A stretch of DNA of 64,000 nt from Streptomyces sp. NBC_00271 (GTDB taxonomy: Bacteria > Actinomycetota > Actinomycetes > Streptomycetales > Streptomycetaceae), in the NCBI RefSeq assembly GCF_036178845.1, contig NZ_CP108070.1, positions 1,116,001 through 1,180,000 on the forward strand, in the 5' to 3' direction. Shown piece by piece: positions 8,699 to 16,426 of the stretch. The notes beneath the pieces are model-generated. The model was not told the DNA's origin, did not search any database, and saw only the letters and a program-made list of their open reading frames with translations. Numbering within the stretch: position 1 is the stretch's first letter; every line of letters begins with the position of its first letter. The translations under genes were made by a program, and so were the position numbers.

Positions 8699-11600
8699 CG
8701 GCCATGGGGTTCGCGGTCGACCTGGCCGTCCAGGACGAATGGGCTGCGGGCACTCCGCTCCCCGTGGACGTGGTCGATCTGCGGCAGCGAGTCGTGGCCC
8801 GGCAGCTCCTCTCCGTCGGGACGCCGGTGGCCTTCGAACTGCCCCCCGGGGAGTACGCGGTGCGTGCCTTGCTGCCCTCCGGGCACGCTGTTGGTGGAGA
8901 GTTCCTTCCCGTCGACGCAAGCCGGTGCACTCTCAGGCTCGGCGATCTGGCACCACAGCCGTGGCTCGAGGCATCCGCCCTGCTCGTTCCGCAGCGGGTG
9001 ACGACGTTCGGCAGCCTGGATGCACCCGAGTACGCAAGGGCCTGGCTGAGGCTGTGGTGCCTGCGCGATGGCCAGTGGACCATCGCGGACTGGCCGGACA
9101 CGCAGGTCGAGCGAGCGGCAGAAGGAACCCGGCTGGTCCTGAACGACCTCCCGGCCGACCCGTGTGTACTTCAGCTTGGCAATCCACCGGCGGACTGCCA
9201 GATGGTACGGCTCCCACCGGGGCCGAGGACGGCTGTGGTGGTGCAGGCGACACCTGCCCGGCAGCCGCGCCTCGTCCTGTCCGTCCTGAGTCCCGATCCG
9301 GCCGCCCATGCCCTGCTCGGCTACCTGGCCATCGGCGCCGTTCACCAGGCGGACGTGATCGCCGAGACACTGACTGCACCGTCCGTGTCCTGGCTGGGAA
9401 GTGTCGCACTGGGCTACCACCTGATCCGTAAGCGGGCCGCGCCCGAGACGTGGCCCGAATGCGTACTCGACCGCAGCACAGGAACCGCCGACGGCGCGGT
9501 GATCGCCAGCTGGCACCTGCTGGAGCGCATGCGCTCCGGGGCCACGGACGGCTCGGTCGGCGCGGTGCGGACGGCGTTCTCTGAAGCGGGGGCCCTGGGA
9601 CTGCCCGTGTGCACCGAGGGACTCCGCCTACTGGTCGAGGGCTTCCGTCTCATCGAGGAGGCCGCAACCCAAGGGCCGGTGCGAGAACGGTTCGCCGCGG
9701 CAACTCGGTGTCTGGCCGCAGCGGACACCGCGGCTCCTCTGCTCACGTTCACCGGGACGCGGCCCGACGCACCCGGGATGCGCCATGAGCCGACGACATC
9801 GGTCGGCGCCACCTCGCTCACCTCGCTCCGCCCAGCAGTAACGAGCCACAGACGCGACTGGGAGTCCCCGCAAGAGGCGCCCGGCGATTTCCTCTTCCCC
9901 CATGACATGTTGGAAGAGGCGGTGGACCTGCTCGGCGATGTCCGCGACTGGGCGGCCTCACCGGCACGGTGGGACGACGTGAGTGACACGCTGGACAGTC
10001 TGACGGCCGCGCTGCAGGAGGGGGAACTGGAGCGTTTCCAGGACAGTCTGGGCAGGCTGGAGGTGTACGCACCACGGCACGGGCCACGCCGCATAGGCAG
10101 ACAGACGGAGTTGGCTCCGGAACCCGTACGCGAGCGAGTCGACACTCTCATCCACCTGCTGTCCCAGCGCACCCCCGATGCCCGACCCACCGGCGCACCG
10201 ACCGGACAGACTCCCGAACCGCGCACCCGTGCTCCTCAGCAGGAGCCCGACGACGGCACAGACCTTGTCACGGCCCACGATGAGGCCGCGTACCTCCTCG
10301 GCGAGGCGAGGCGACGACACGACATTTCGCTGTTGCAGGAGTGCACGGACCGCATGCGTCAGCTGCTCGATGAATGCACGGAAACGGACCCGATGCGGCC
10401 TCTCGTGCTGAGCAACCTGGGTCTTGCCTTGCGCACCCGCCATGAATGGACGGGCGATACTGAAGCCCTTCGCGAGTCCGCAGAGCGGCTCAATCAGGCC
10501 GTGGGGCTCACCCCTCCACAGGATCCGCAGAAGGCGTCGCGATTGGGGAACCTGTGCGCGACACTGCACAACCTGTACCGCGAGACCGGTGATCCAGAGC
10601 ACCTGGATCTGGCCTTGGCCGCCGGCAGGGTCGCAGTCGCCGTGACATCGCGCGACGACGACGGTCTACCGATCCGCATCGGCAACCTCCTGGCAGTACT
10701 GCTGGCCGCCGTCCCTGTGGCCGAGGACCCGGACGCGATCCTGCGGGAGATGGCCGACACCGGCCGACGTGCCTGGGACCTCACCCGTAGCACGCCAGGG
10801 CGAAGGGGCCACTGGACAAGCAACTACGTCCTGGCCCTGCGTGAGCTCTACGTCAGAACTGGAGATGCCTCGGTGGCCGACGAAGCCATCAGTATCGCTC
10901 GAGCCCTCGTGGAGGAAGCGGAGTCGCTGGCCACACCGTCACATGAATACGGGGTGGCGCTCACGAACCTGGCCCTCGTCCTCTACAACAGATACCGAAG
11001 GACGGCAGACCCGTCGGATCTGGCGGAGGCAGTGGCCGCGGGACGTCGCGCCTGCCGGTTCGAGGAGACGCCGCCACGGGAACAGGCGATCCGGCTGACA
11101 AACCTCAGCCTTATGCTCCGCGCCGTGCACCAGGTGACAGGAGACGACGTCCATCTCACCGAGGCCGTGGACCGCGGTCGGGCGGCCGTCAGGCTCCTGA
11201 ACGAAGGACACCCCGACCGGGTGGCCGCCGAATTCAACCTTGGGGCCGCGCTGGCCGACCTGTACGGGCAGACCGGCGACCGCGGTGTGTTGAGAGAAGC
11301 GGCACACCATCAGGAACTCGCCTTGCGTACAGCTCCGGAGGGCAGCTGGCGGGACATCTGCCAGGCCGGGCTCGGGGCCACTTTGATGCTTCTGTACGGG
11401 GACACCGGTGACGTTGCGTACCTCAGCCGCGCCATCGGTGTGAAGCGCTCGGCGTGGGACAGCACGCCGCCCAGTCATCCGGACGCCCCGGGCCGGGCTT
11501 CCAATCTGGCGCTCGCTCTGATGGCCGACGTCGCACGAACCGGCGACATCGGCATTGCGGACGAAGCGGTCGAGCTGGCCAGGACGGCAGTGCAGACAAC

Positions 11601-13908
11601 TCCGTCCGGCCACCCCGACCTGGCCGTTCACCTGTCCAACCTTGCTCTGGTCCTCCAAGAACACTTCCAGATCACTGGCGAGGTGGGAACCGCTGAGGAC
11701 GCCCTGGACGCCGGCCGCCGAGCCGTCGCCGCCGCCTCGCCGGCCGACCCCCGTCGTTCTGGCTCTCTGGCCAATCTTGCGGGCGCCTTGTGGGCGAAGC
11801 ACGTACGCACCGGCGAGATGGAACCACTGGACGAGGCCATTCGCACAGGGCGTGAGGTGGTGCGGGTGACTCCCGCACACCATCCCGACCGCGCCATGTA
11901 CCTCTCCAACCTGGCAGCCCTCCTGGACCGGAGATTCGGCGACACGCAGGAGACGGGGCCGATCGCGGAAGCCGTGCGACTGGCGCGCGGAGCGCTGGCC
12001 TCCACACCCGAGGGGCACCCCGACCGGCTGGGCAGGCTGTCCAACCTGTCCCTGGTGCTGCGCAGTGCGTGGGCCCAACAGCAGCAACGCCCCGAACTCC
12101 TGGAGGAGGCGCTGGGCCTCGCCCGAACGGCGGTCGAACAGACACCGGCGGAACACGGGGACCGAGGGGGCCGGCTGGTCAACCTTGCTAACACGCTGGT
12201 GGAAATGTACGACCTGCACCGGGAGCCGGACACGCTCACGTCGGCGCTAGCCGCCTACCGCGCGGCAGCCGCTCACCGGGCCTCTCCCCTGACCGTGCGT
12301 ACGGCCGCAGCGGCCGACGGCGGCCGACTGGCGGCACGTCACCAACAGTGGCAGCACGCCGTCGAGGACTTGTCCACGGCCATCGGCCTGCTACAGCGAC
12401 TGGCTGGGCAGGACAACGCCAGGACCGACCAAGAACACTATCTGGGACGATTCCGGGACTTGGCCACCGACGCCGCCGCATGCGCCATGGCTGCCAATGC
12501 CCCTCTGTCCGCTGTCGCGCTGCTCGAACGTGGCCGCGGGGTTCTGCTCGGGAGGGACCTCCAGTCGCGTATCGAGGTGGACAGGCTGCGGATGGCCAGT
12601 CCCGTACATGCGCAGACGCTGGAAGACCTCCGGCGCGAGGAGACCTCCTCCCCGATGGATCCCGTGGGCACGGGCAGTCCCCTGTCCATGCCTCAGAGTC
12701 TCAGCCTTGCCTCGGCGACCGCCACGGCAGCACGGCGCCGGGCCCAGGACCGCCGATGGGAGGAACTGGTCGGTCAGGTAAGGCAGTTGCCCGGATTCCA
12801 GGACTTCATGGGCACCCCCAGGCAGAACGATCTCCTCGCGGTGGCATCTGAGGGCCCCGTGGCAGTCATCAACATCAGCGAATTCCGCTCCGATGCCCTG
12901 CTCCTCACCTCGGAGGGAGTGCGCTCCGTCAGGCTCCCCGACGCCCTCCCTGCGGAGGTTTCGCGCCGCGCACGGAAGTTTCTCTCGTTCGAGACCGGCA
13001 CGGACGAGGACGCCGAAGAGGACGTCACCGACCGCGAGGCCGAGATCACCCGGATCCTGCACTGGTTGTGGGACGCCGTCACAGAACCAGTGCTCCATGC
13101 TCTCGGGCTCACGGGCAGCACCCCGTCCGAGGAGGAACTGCCGCGCCTGTGGTGGATGCCCACCGGGGAGCTGTCGTTCCTTCCCCTGCACGCCGCGGGC
13201 GTGTACCGGACCTCGGACGACGACGAGAAGTCCGTACTCGACCATGCAGTCTCCTCGTACACGCCCACCCTGTCCGCCCTCCGGTACCTGCGCGTACGCG
13301 TCGGTCAGAGGACAACCGAAGGTCTCCGTTCCGGTCGCGACCCGCTGCTCGCCGTACTGGTGCCCGACAGCCCCGAAGCCGATCCCCTGCCGGCGGTGGC
13401 CCGTGATGCCGCCCGGCTGGTCGCGGAGCGCATCGAAACCCCGGTCTCTCGCGCCGCCGTCCTGAGTGAACTCCCCGCGCACCCTCGCGTGTACTTCGCC
13501 TGCCACGCGTTCACCGACGTGGAGCATCCATCGGCGGGGTACCTGCTGCTCGAGGGCGGCGAGCGGCTGACCGTCGGCGAGGTGTCGCAGCTTCGACTGG
13601 ACGGGGCTCAGGCAGCTGTGTTGAGCGTATGCCACAGCAGCAGCACGGCTCCCGAGCTGGCCGATGAGGCGATCCACATCACTGCGGCCTTCCACCTGGC
13701 AGGCTACGCACAGGTGGTCGGCACCCTCTGGAGTGTTCCCGACAATGCGGCCGCGCGTGTCGCGCGCCTTTTGTATCCCGCGATGACCGCTCCTGCGGAC
13801 GAGGATCCGTCCCTGGCTCGCGAGCTCCACACCATCGTCCGCCAGGTGCGCCGCAGATGGTCCGCATACCCGTCGTTGTGGGCCCCGTTCGTCCACACAG
13901 GCGTATAA
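8695..13908 (+). CDS. Giant TPR-repeat protein with C-terminal CHAT caspase domain
   Basis: Encodes 1737 residues from the GTG at 8695 that overlaps the upstream stop (GTGA). An N-terminal beta-rich segment (about 1-200) resembles the end of the preceding protein in style. Residues about 540-1250 carry a long series of TPR-like helical repeats of about 45-50 residues, each with a LSNLALVL-type helix and a TGDxxxLxEAV helix. The C-terminal 300 residues form a CHAT domain: catalytic His1604 in YFACHAF and Cys1646 in LSVCHSS, then AGYAQVVGTLWSVPD. CHAT proteins are caspase-fold proteases that TPRs hold and switch on ligand binding; in type III-E CRISPR a TPR-CHAT protein is a regulated protease. 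Here the partners suggest a sensing scaffold that activates proteolysis. Target unknown. Confidence 0.88.
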   Translation: MTAMGFAVDLAVQDEWAAGTPLPVDVVDLRQRVVARQLLSVGTPVAFELPPGEYAVRALLPSGHAVGGEFLPVDASRCTLRLGDLAPQPWLEASALLVPQRVTTFGSLDAPEYARAWLRLWCLRDGQWTIADWPDTQVERAAEGTRLVLNDLPADPCVLQLGNPPADCQMVRLPPGPRTAVVVQATPARQPRLVLSVLSPDPAAHALLGYLAIGAVHQADVIAETLTAPSVSWLGSVALGYHLIRKRAAPETWPECVLDRSTGTADGAVIASWHLLERMRSGATDGSVGAVRTAFSEAGALGLPVCTEGLRLLVEGFRLIEEAATQGPVRERFAAATRCLAAADTAAPLLTFTGTRPDAPGMRHEPTTSVGATSLTSLRPAVTSHRRDWESPQEAPGDFLFPHDMLEEAVDLLGDVRDWAASPARWDDVSDTLDSLTAALQEGELERFQDSLGRLEVYAPRHGPRRIGRQTELAPEPVRERVDTLIHLLSQRTPDARPTGAPTGQTPEPRTRAPQQEPDDGTDLVTAHDEAAYLLGEARRRHDISLLQECTDRMRQLLDECTETDPMRPLVLSNLGLALRTRHEWTGDTEALRESAERLNQAVGLTPPQDPQKASRLGNLCATLHNLYRETGDPEHLDLALAAGRVAVAVTSRDDDGLPIRIGNLLAVLLAAVPVAEDPDAILREMADTGRRAWDLTRSTPGRRGHWTSNYVLALRELYVRTGDASVADEAISIARALVEEAESLATPSHEYGVALTNLALVLYNRYRRTADPSDLAEAVAAGRRACRFEETPPREQAIRLTNLSLMLRAVHQVTGDDVHLTEAVDRGRAAVRLLNEGHPDRVAAEFNLGAALADLYGQTGDRGVLREAAHHQELALRTAPEGSWRDICQAGLGATLMLLYGDTGDVAYLSRAIGVKRSAWDSTPPSHPDAPGRASNLALALMADVARTGDIGIADEAVELARTAVQTTPSGHPDLAVHLSNLALVLQEHFQITGEVGTAEDALDAGRRAVAAASPADPRRSGSLANLAGALWAKHVRTGEMEPLDEAIRTGREVVRVTPAHHPDRAMYLSNLAALLDRRFGDTQETGPIAEAVRLARGALASTPEGHPDRLGRLSNLSLVLRSAWAQQQQRPELLEEALGLARTAVEQTPAEHGDRGGRLVNLANTLVEMYDLHREPDTLTSALAAYRAAAAHRASPLTVRTAAAADGGRLAARHQQWQHAVEDLSTAIGLLQRLAGQDNARTDQEHYLGRFRDLATDAAACAMAANAPLSAVALLERGRGVLLGRDLQSRIEVDRLRMASPVHAQTLEDLRREETSSPMDPVGTGSPLSMPQSLSLASATATAARRRAQDRRWEELVGQVRQLPGFQDFMGTPRQNDLLAVASEGPVAVINISEFRSDALLLTSEGVRSVRLPDALPAEVSRRARKFLSFETGTDEDAEEDVTDREAEITRILHWLWDAVTEPVLHALGLTGSTPSEEELPRLWWMPTGELSFLPLHAAGVYRTSDDDEKSVLDHAVSSYTPTLSALRYLRVRVGQRTTEGLRSGRDPLLAVLVPDSPEADPLPAVARDAARLVAERIETPVSRAAVLSELPAHPRVYFACHAFTDVEHPSAGYLLLEGGERLTVGEVSQLRLDGAQAAVLSVCHSSSTAPELADEAIHITAAFHLAGYAQVVGTLWSVPDNAAARVARLLYPAMTAPADEDPSLARELHTIVRQVRRRWSAYPSLWAPFVHTGV

Positions 13909-13909
13909 G

Positions 13910-13933
13910 CAGGCCCCGCGTTGCGCGGGCCTG
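13910..13933 (+). terminator. Hairpin terminator after the CHAT gene
   Basis: CAGGCCC (13910-13916) pairs with GGGCCTG (13927-13933); an inner GCG/CGC pairing extends the stem around a TTG loop. It begins one base after the TAA of the CHAT gene. There is no T-run, as is common in high-GC actinobacteria. Confidence 0.65.
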
Positions 13934-14263
13934 AGTGGGCGTTTGAAGTAGGTGGATTGCCCTATGCGTTTTAGCTGCCGACCGTAGAGGAGCTGATGCC
14001 GACCTGCCCATGGCGGGGTGTGCGCCAGCAAGATTGAGAGCCGCCCACCAAAAGCGCCATATTGATTACGCGAATCTAGCGGCGAAAACGGCGGGCGGCG
14101 GAAGGCACCCCCCTCAGGGGGTTTCGCCCCAGGGCGGCAACCCCGGCCGAACGTCCCGCCGACCACCTTCACCAACTCGACTCGCCCGCTGGCGCGTGAG
14201 CCCCGGAGGGACAAAGAGGAGCAAACCCTCAGCATAGGGCCGCAGCCGGAACCGGAGAGTGCA
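13934..14263. other. Intergenic stretch with a small hairpin
   Basis: No gene is supported. A short CCCCC-TCA-GGGGG-TTT hairpin lies at 14109-14124 and could act as a terminator or as an attenuator for the HTH gene downstream. A locally AT-rich patch (about 14050-14075) may hold a promoter for the 14264 gene, whose ribosome binding site GGAGAG lies at 14253-14258. Confidence 0.45.
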
Positions 14264-14770
14264 ATGACCAAGGCCCTGAACCCGCAGCGCCACCTCGTCG
14301 GGGACCGCGCCGTGGTAAACCGCGACTGGATCCGCGAGTTCACCCGCGCCAGCGTCGGTTCCGCGGCCCGCTGGTACAAGGTGCGGGACGAGCAGCAGTT
14401 CCGCGATTTCTCCCCGTGGTTCCAGGAGGAGAAGGCGAGCAAGGTCCTCAAGGCCGACCCCGAGCTGTACGAGCTCAACCCCGCGGACATCGTCTCCATC
14501 AACAAGGCCGCCGAGCAGCTGAACTTCAGCGGGGCCTCGGTGATCCGCAAGTACCAGCAGGCGAACCCCGGCTACTTCCCGGACTCCGTCGGCGAGGTCG
14601 AGGGTCCCACCGGCCGCATGATCCAGGCCTTCCGCGTTGGCGAACTGCAGGACTTCGACCGAGGGCGCACCGGGAAATGCTCGGCAAGGCCGGCCGCCGT
14701 CCGGGACCGCAGCCCGAGGCGCCCGGCGGCCGCCCCTCGGCCCTCGAGGAGGTCCTCGCGGCCGAGCTGA
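14264..14770 (+). CDS. HTH-type DNA-binding protein, N-terminal part (probable frameshift)
   Basis: From the ATG at 14264, after the GGAGAG ribosome binding site, a coherent protein runs for about 133 residues: WIREFTRASVGSAARWYKVRD, then INKAAEQLNFSGASVIRKYQ, which reads as a helix-turn-helix with a MerR/excisionase-like wing, then VGEVEGPTGRMIQAFRVGEL. After DFDRGRTGK the frame turns into low-quality Arg/Pro/Ser sequence to 14770, while good coding sequence continues in the next frame from 14677. The most likely case is one gene (14264-15126) split by a single-base change near 14670-14690. Sequence style is that of actinobacterial plasmid or integrative-element proteins. The alternative is two genes that overlap by 94 bases. 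Confidence 0.6.
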   Translation: MTKALNPQRHLVGDRAVVNRDWIREFTRASVGSAARWYKVRDEQQFRDFSPWFQEEKASKVLKADPELYELNPADIVSINKAAEQLNFSGASVIRKYQQANPGYFPDSVGEVEGPTGRMIQAFRVGELQDFDRGRTGKCSARPAAVRDRSPRRPAAAPRPSRRSSRPS

Positions 14771-15126
14771 GCGTCCGTGCCGGCGGTGATCCGCTCACCG
14801 CCACGCAGCTCACCGAGCAATTCGCCGCCGAGGCGATCGAGCGCGACGGCTACCGACCGGGGCTGGCCGCAGATCTCAGCGTGCAGTACGGGGGGCCGCA
14901 GAGGTCCTGGGAGTACGTCGTACGCAACGTCCTCAAGCACGTCCCCGCGGCCGCGCCGCCCCGCTCGGAATCCGACCGGCGGGCGGTCATCGCCCTCGCC
15001 GCCCTGCGTGAGCGCGGCGACATCCGGGGACTCGCCGCCTCCCTCGCCCGCGAGCACGGAGGCAGCCCCGACGTCTGGTCGCGCGCGGTGAACGCGGCAC
15101 GCAGGCTCGCCGGCCCCACCACCTGA
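14677..15126 (+). CDS. Uncharacterised protein, likely C-terminal part of the HTH protein
   Basis: From the ATG at 14677 (GGGAA just upstream) the frame gives 149 residues: GKAGRRPGPQPEAPGGRP linker, an all-helical region (ALEEVLAAELSVRAGGD, then LTATQLTEQFAAEAIERDGY), and two similar helical units near LAADLSVQYGGP and LAASLAREHGGSP that look like an internal duplication. No known domain is recognised. It continues the sequence logic of the upstream frame (DFDRGRTGK followed by a Gly/Arg/Pro linker), so it is probably the second half of one protein. The small gene at 15154 follows 27 bases later. Confidence 0.55.
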   Translation: MLGKAGRRPGPQPEAPGGRPSALEEVLAAELSVRAGGDPLTATQLTEQFAAEAIERDGYRPGLAADLSVQYGGPQRSWEYVVRNVLKHVPAAAPPRSESDRRAVIALAALRERGDIRGLAASLAREHGGSPDVWSRAVNAARRLAGPTT

Positions 15127-15153
15127 TCGCCCCACGCCAAAGGACGAGCCCCG

Positions 15154-15384
15154 ATGCCCAGCTACCAGGTCCGCGACACCACCACCCGCCGGCTCCTTGT
15201 CCGTGACCTGGCCGACTTCGAAGCGGCCGAAGCCGCTCTCGACCGCATCTCCGACCAGCTCGAACAGGACCTGCGGCGCAACGGCGAAGGAGCTGGACGC
15301 ATCCGACTGCGCCTGGACATCGAAAAGGTCACCGACGGCGTCACAGTTCGGGCCTACCCGCCAAGCCCGGAGGGGACGATCTGA
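15154..15384 (+). CDS. Small uncharacterised protein, 76 residues
   Basis: MPSYQVRDTTTRRLLVRDL, then a charged helix (FEAAEAALDRISDQLEQDL) and a strand-rich tail ending PPSPEGTI. A strong AAAGGACGAG ribosome binding site sits 8-10 bases before the ATG. Its stop lies inside the 3' end of the opposite-strand gene 15354-15710, a 31-base convergent overlap. It appears co-transcribed with the HTH gene or genes upstream. No function is recognised. Confidence 0.6.
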   Translation: MPSYQVRDTTTRRLLVRDLADFEAAEAALDRISDQLEQDLRRNGEGAGRIRLRLDIEKVTDGVTVRAYPPSPEGTI

Positions 15385-15710
15385 AGGATGTCTTCGAGCA
15401 AGACTTCCAGCCGGACGGTCACGGTGCCCTTTCGCTGTAGCTTGCCCTGGCGTGCGTGTGGCCTGAGCAGGTGCGGTGGGAAGGTGGCGTCGCAGGCGAA
15501 GCCTGTCTGTGTCTGCACGAGATGAGGCGTCGCCGCGGACACGGTGACCGCGGTTGCGGCGTAGGGCTCTCCTTCGATCACATACCGGGTCAACAGCACA
15601 AAGAATTGCGGGGGGTTGGGCGCTTGAAGTGCCTCCATCATCCTCTTGACCTGAAGAAATCGGGTGGCGAGGTGATCGGGGACCGCGTACGGGTCGACGG
15701 GAGTGTTCAT
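15354..15710 (-). CDS. Small CHAT-operon protein, 118 residues, unknown
   Basis: Starts at the ATG 15710-15708, whose last two bases are part of the upstream gene's TGA (ATGA, 4-bp overlap). A longer frame to 16097 exists but overlaps the upstream gene and has no coding character. The protein reads MNTPVDPYAVPDHLATRFLQ, a central hydrophobic strand pair (QFFVLLTRYVI, then AATAVTVSAATPHL) and a basic then hydrophobic C-terminus (VRLEVLLEDILQIVPS). It has no signal peptide and no recognised domain. The overlap and its position as third gene of the CHAT operon suggest a dedicated partner, perhaps an effector or regulator. Its 3' end overlaps the plus-strand gene 15154-15384 by 31 bases. Confidence 0.65.
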   Translation of the reverse strand: MNTPVDPYAVPDHLATRFLQVKRMMEALQAPNPPQFFVLLTRYVIEGEPYAATAVTVSAATPHLVQTQTGFACDATFPPHLLRPHARQGKLQRKGTVTVRLEVLLEDILQIVPSGLGG

Positions 15711-16426
15711 GCGAGGTGCCCGGTCAGGGTGAAGGCCTGATGATGTTGCGCAGACTGGGGCAGGCGCGCGCTGTAGGGGACGATCCCGAAGCGTCGGCGG
15801 CGTACCTTGGCTTCGGCCAGCGTGGTGCCCGCGACGGTGGAGTTCTTGGGCGCTCGTACGACGAGGTGGAAGCGGTACAGGCCGCGAAGTTCCACCGAAC
15901 TCGTTCGGTATAGGCCCCAGCTCGGGGTCGACTCGAGTTCGTACATGGCCTCCAGGAGGACTTCCTGCTTGGTGGCTGCGCTCGTGCGTTCCGCGTTCAC
16001 GGCCACACCCGCTCCAGCGATCTTCAAGGTCGGCGTGAGGCTGACAGTGCGCGAGATCTCGACGGCGTCGACCAGCCGGTCGGGCAGCATGGACCACGCG
16101 ATCGGTAGGCCCCTGTCGCCTTCGCTGGTGAGGTCGAGTTCGATCAGGGCTTCCGTGAAGGGTTCTTCCTCACCAGGGCGCAGCGTGCACGTCAGGTGCA
16201 GCATGTAGAAGTCTGAGTCGGCGCCTTCGCCCCGCAAGAACCGCTGGAGTTCCGCGTCGTCGGTCGAGTCCGCGGTGATACGGCGATACACGGGACCGCC
16301 GATCGAGATCCGATGGCGCAGCACCTCGCGTGCCTCGGGCCTGGCCGCGTTGCTCCTGAAGTCCTCTTGCTTGGGCGTCAGGACAAGGTCCTGCATCGGG
16401 GGTTCCGGCATCTCGAGGGTGATCAC
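15707..16426 (-). CDS. CHAT-operon protein, 239 residues, unknown
   Basis: Begins at the GTG 16426-16424, overlapping the TGA of the CHAT gene by 4 bp, and ends in a 4-bp overlap with the next gene. The sequence is soluble and strand-rich with alternating polar and hydrophobic residues: RISIGGPVYRRITADSTDD, then FYMLHLTCTLRPGEEEPF, AVEISRTVSLTPTLKIAGAG and LRGLYRFHLVVRAP. It has no membrane segment, no signal peptide and no motif known to me. Tight coupling on both sides indicates fixed stoichiometry with the CHAT protein; a protease substrate or ligand sensor is a reasonable but unproven guess. Confidence 0.7.
   Translation of the reverse strand: MITLEMPEPPMQDLVLTPKQEDFRSNAARPEAREVLRHRISIGGPVYRRITADSTDDAELQRFLRGEGADSDFYMLHLTCTLRPGEEEPFTEALIELDLTSEGDRGLPIAWSMLPDRLVDAVEISRTVSLTPTLKIAGAGVAVNAERTSAATKQEVLLEAMYELESTPSWGLYRTSSVELRGLYRFHLVVRAPKNSTVAGTTLAEAKVRRRRFGIVPYSARLPQSAQHHQAFTLTGHLA

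Noticed and set aside
14010..14237. A 75-codon frame upstream of the HTH gene
   Set aside because: Composition is Arg/Pro-rich noise and it spans a hairpin; no ribosome binding site.
12391..14550. A 719-codon minus-strand open frame
   Set aside because: Antisense to the CHAT gene, no family motif, amino-acid bias typical of third-position GC shadow.
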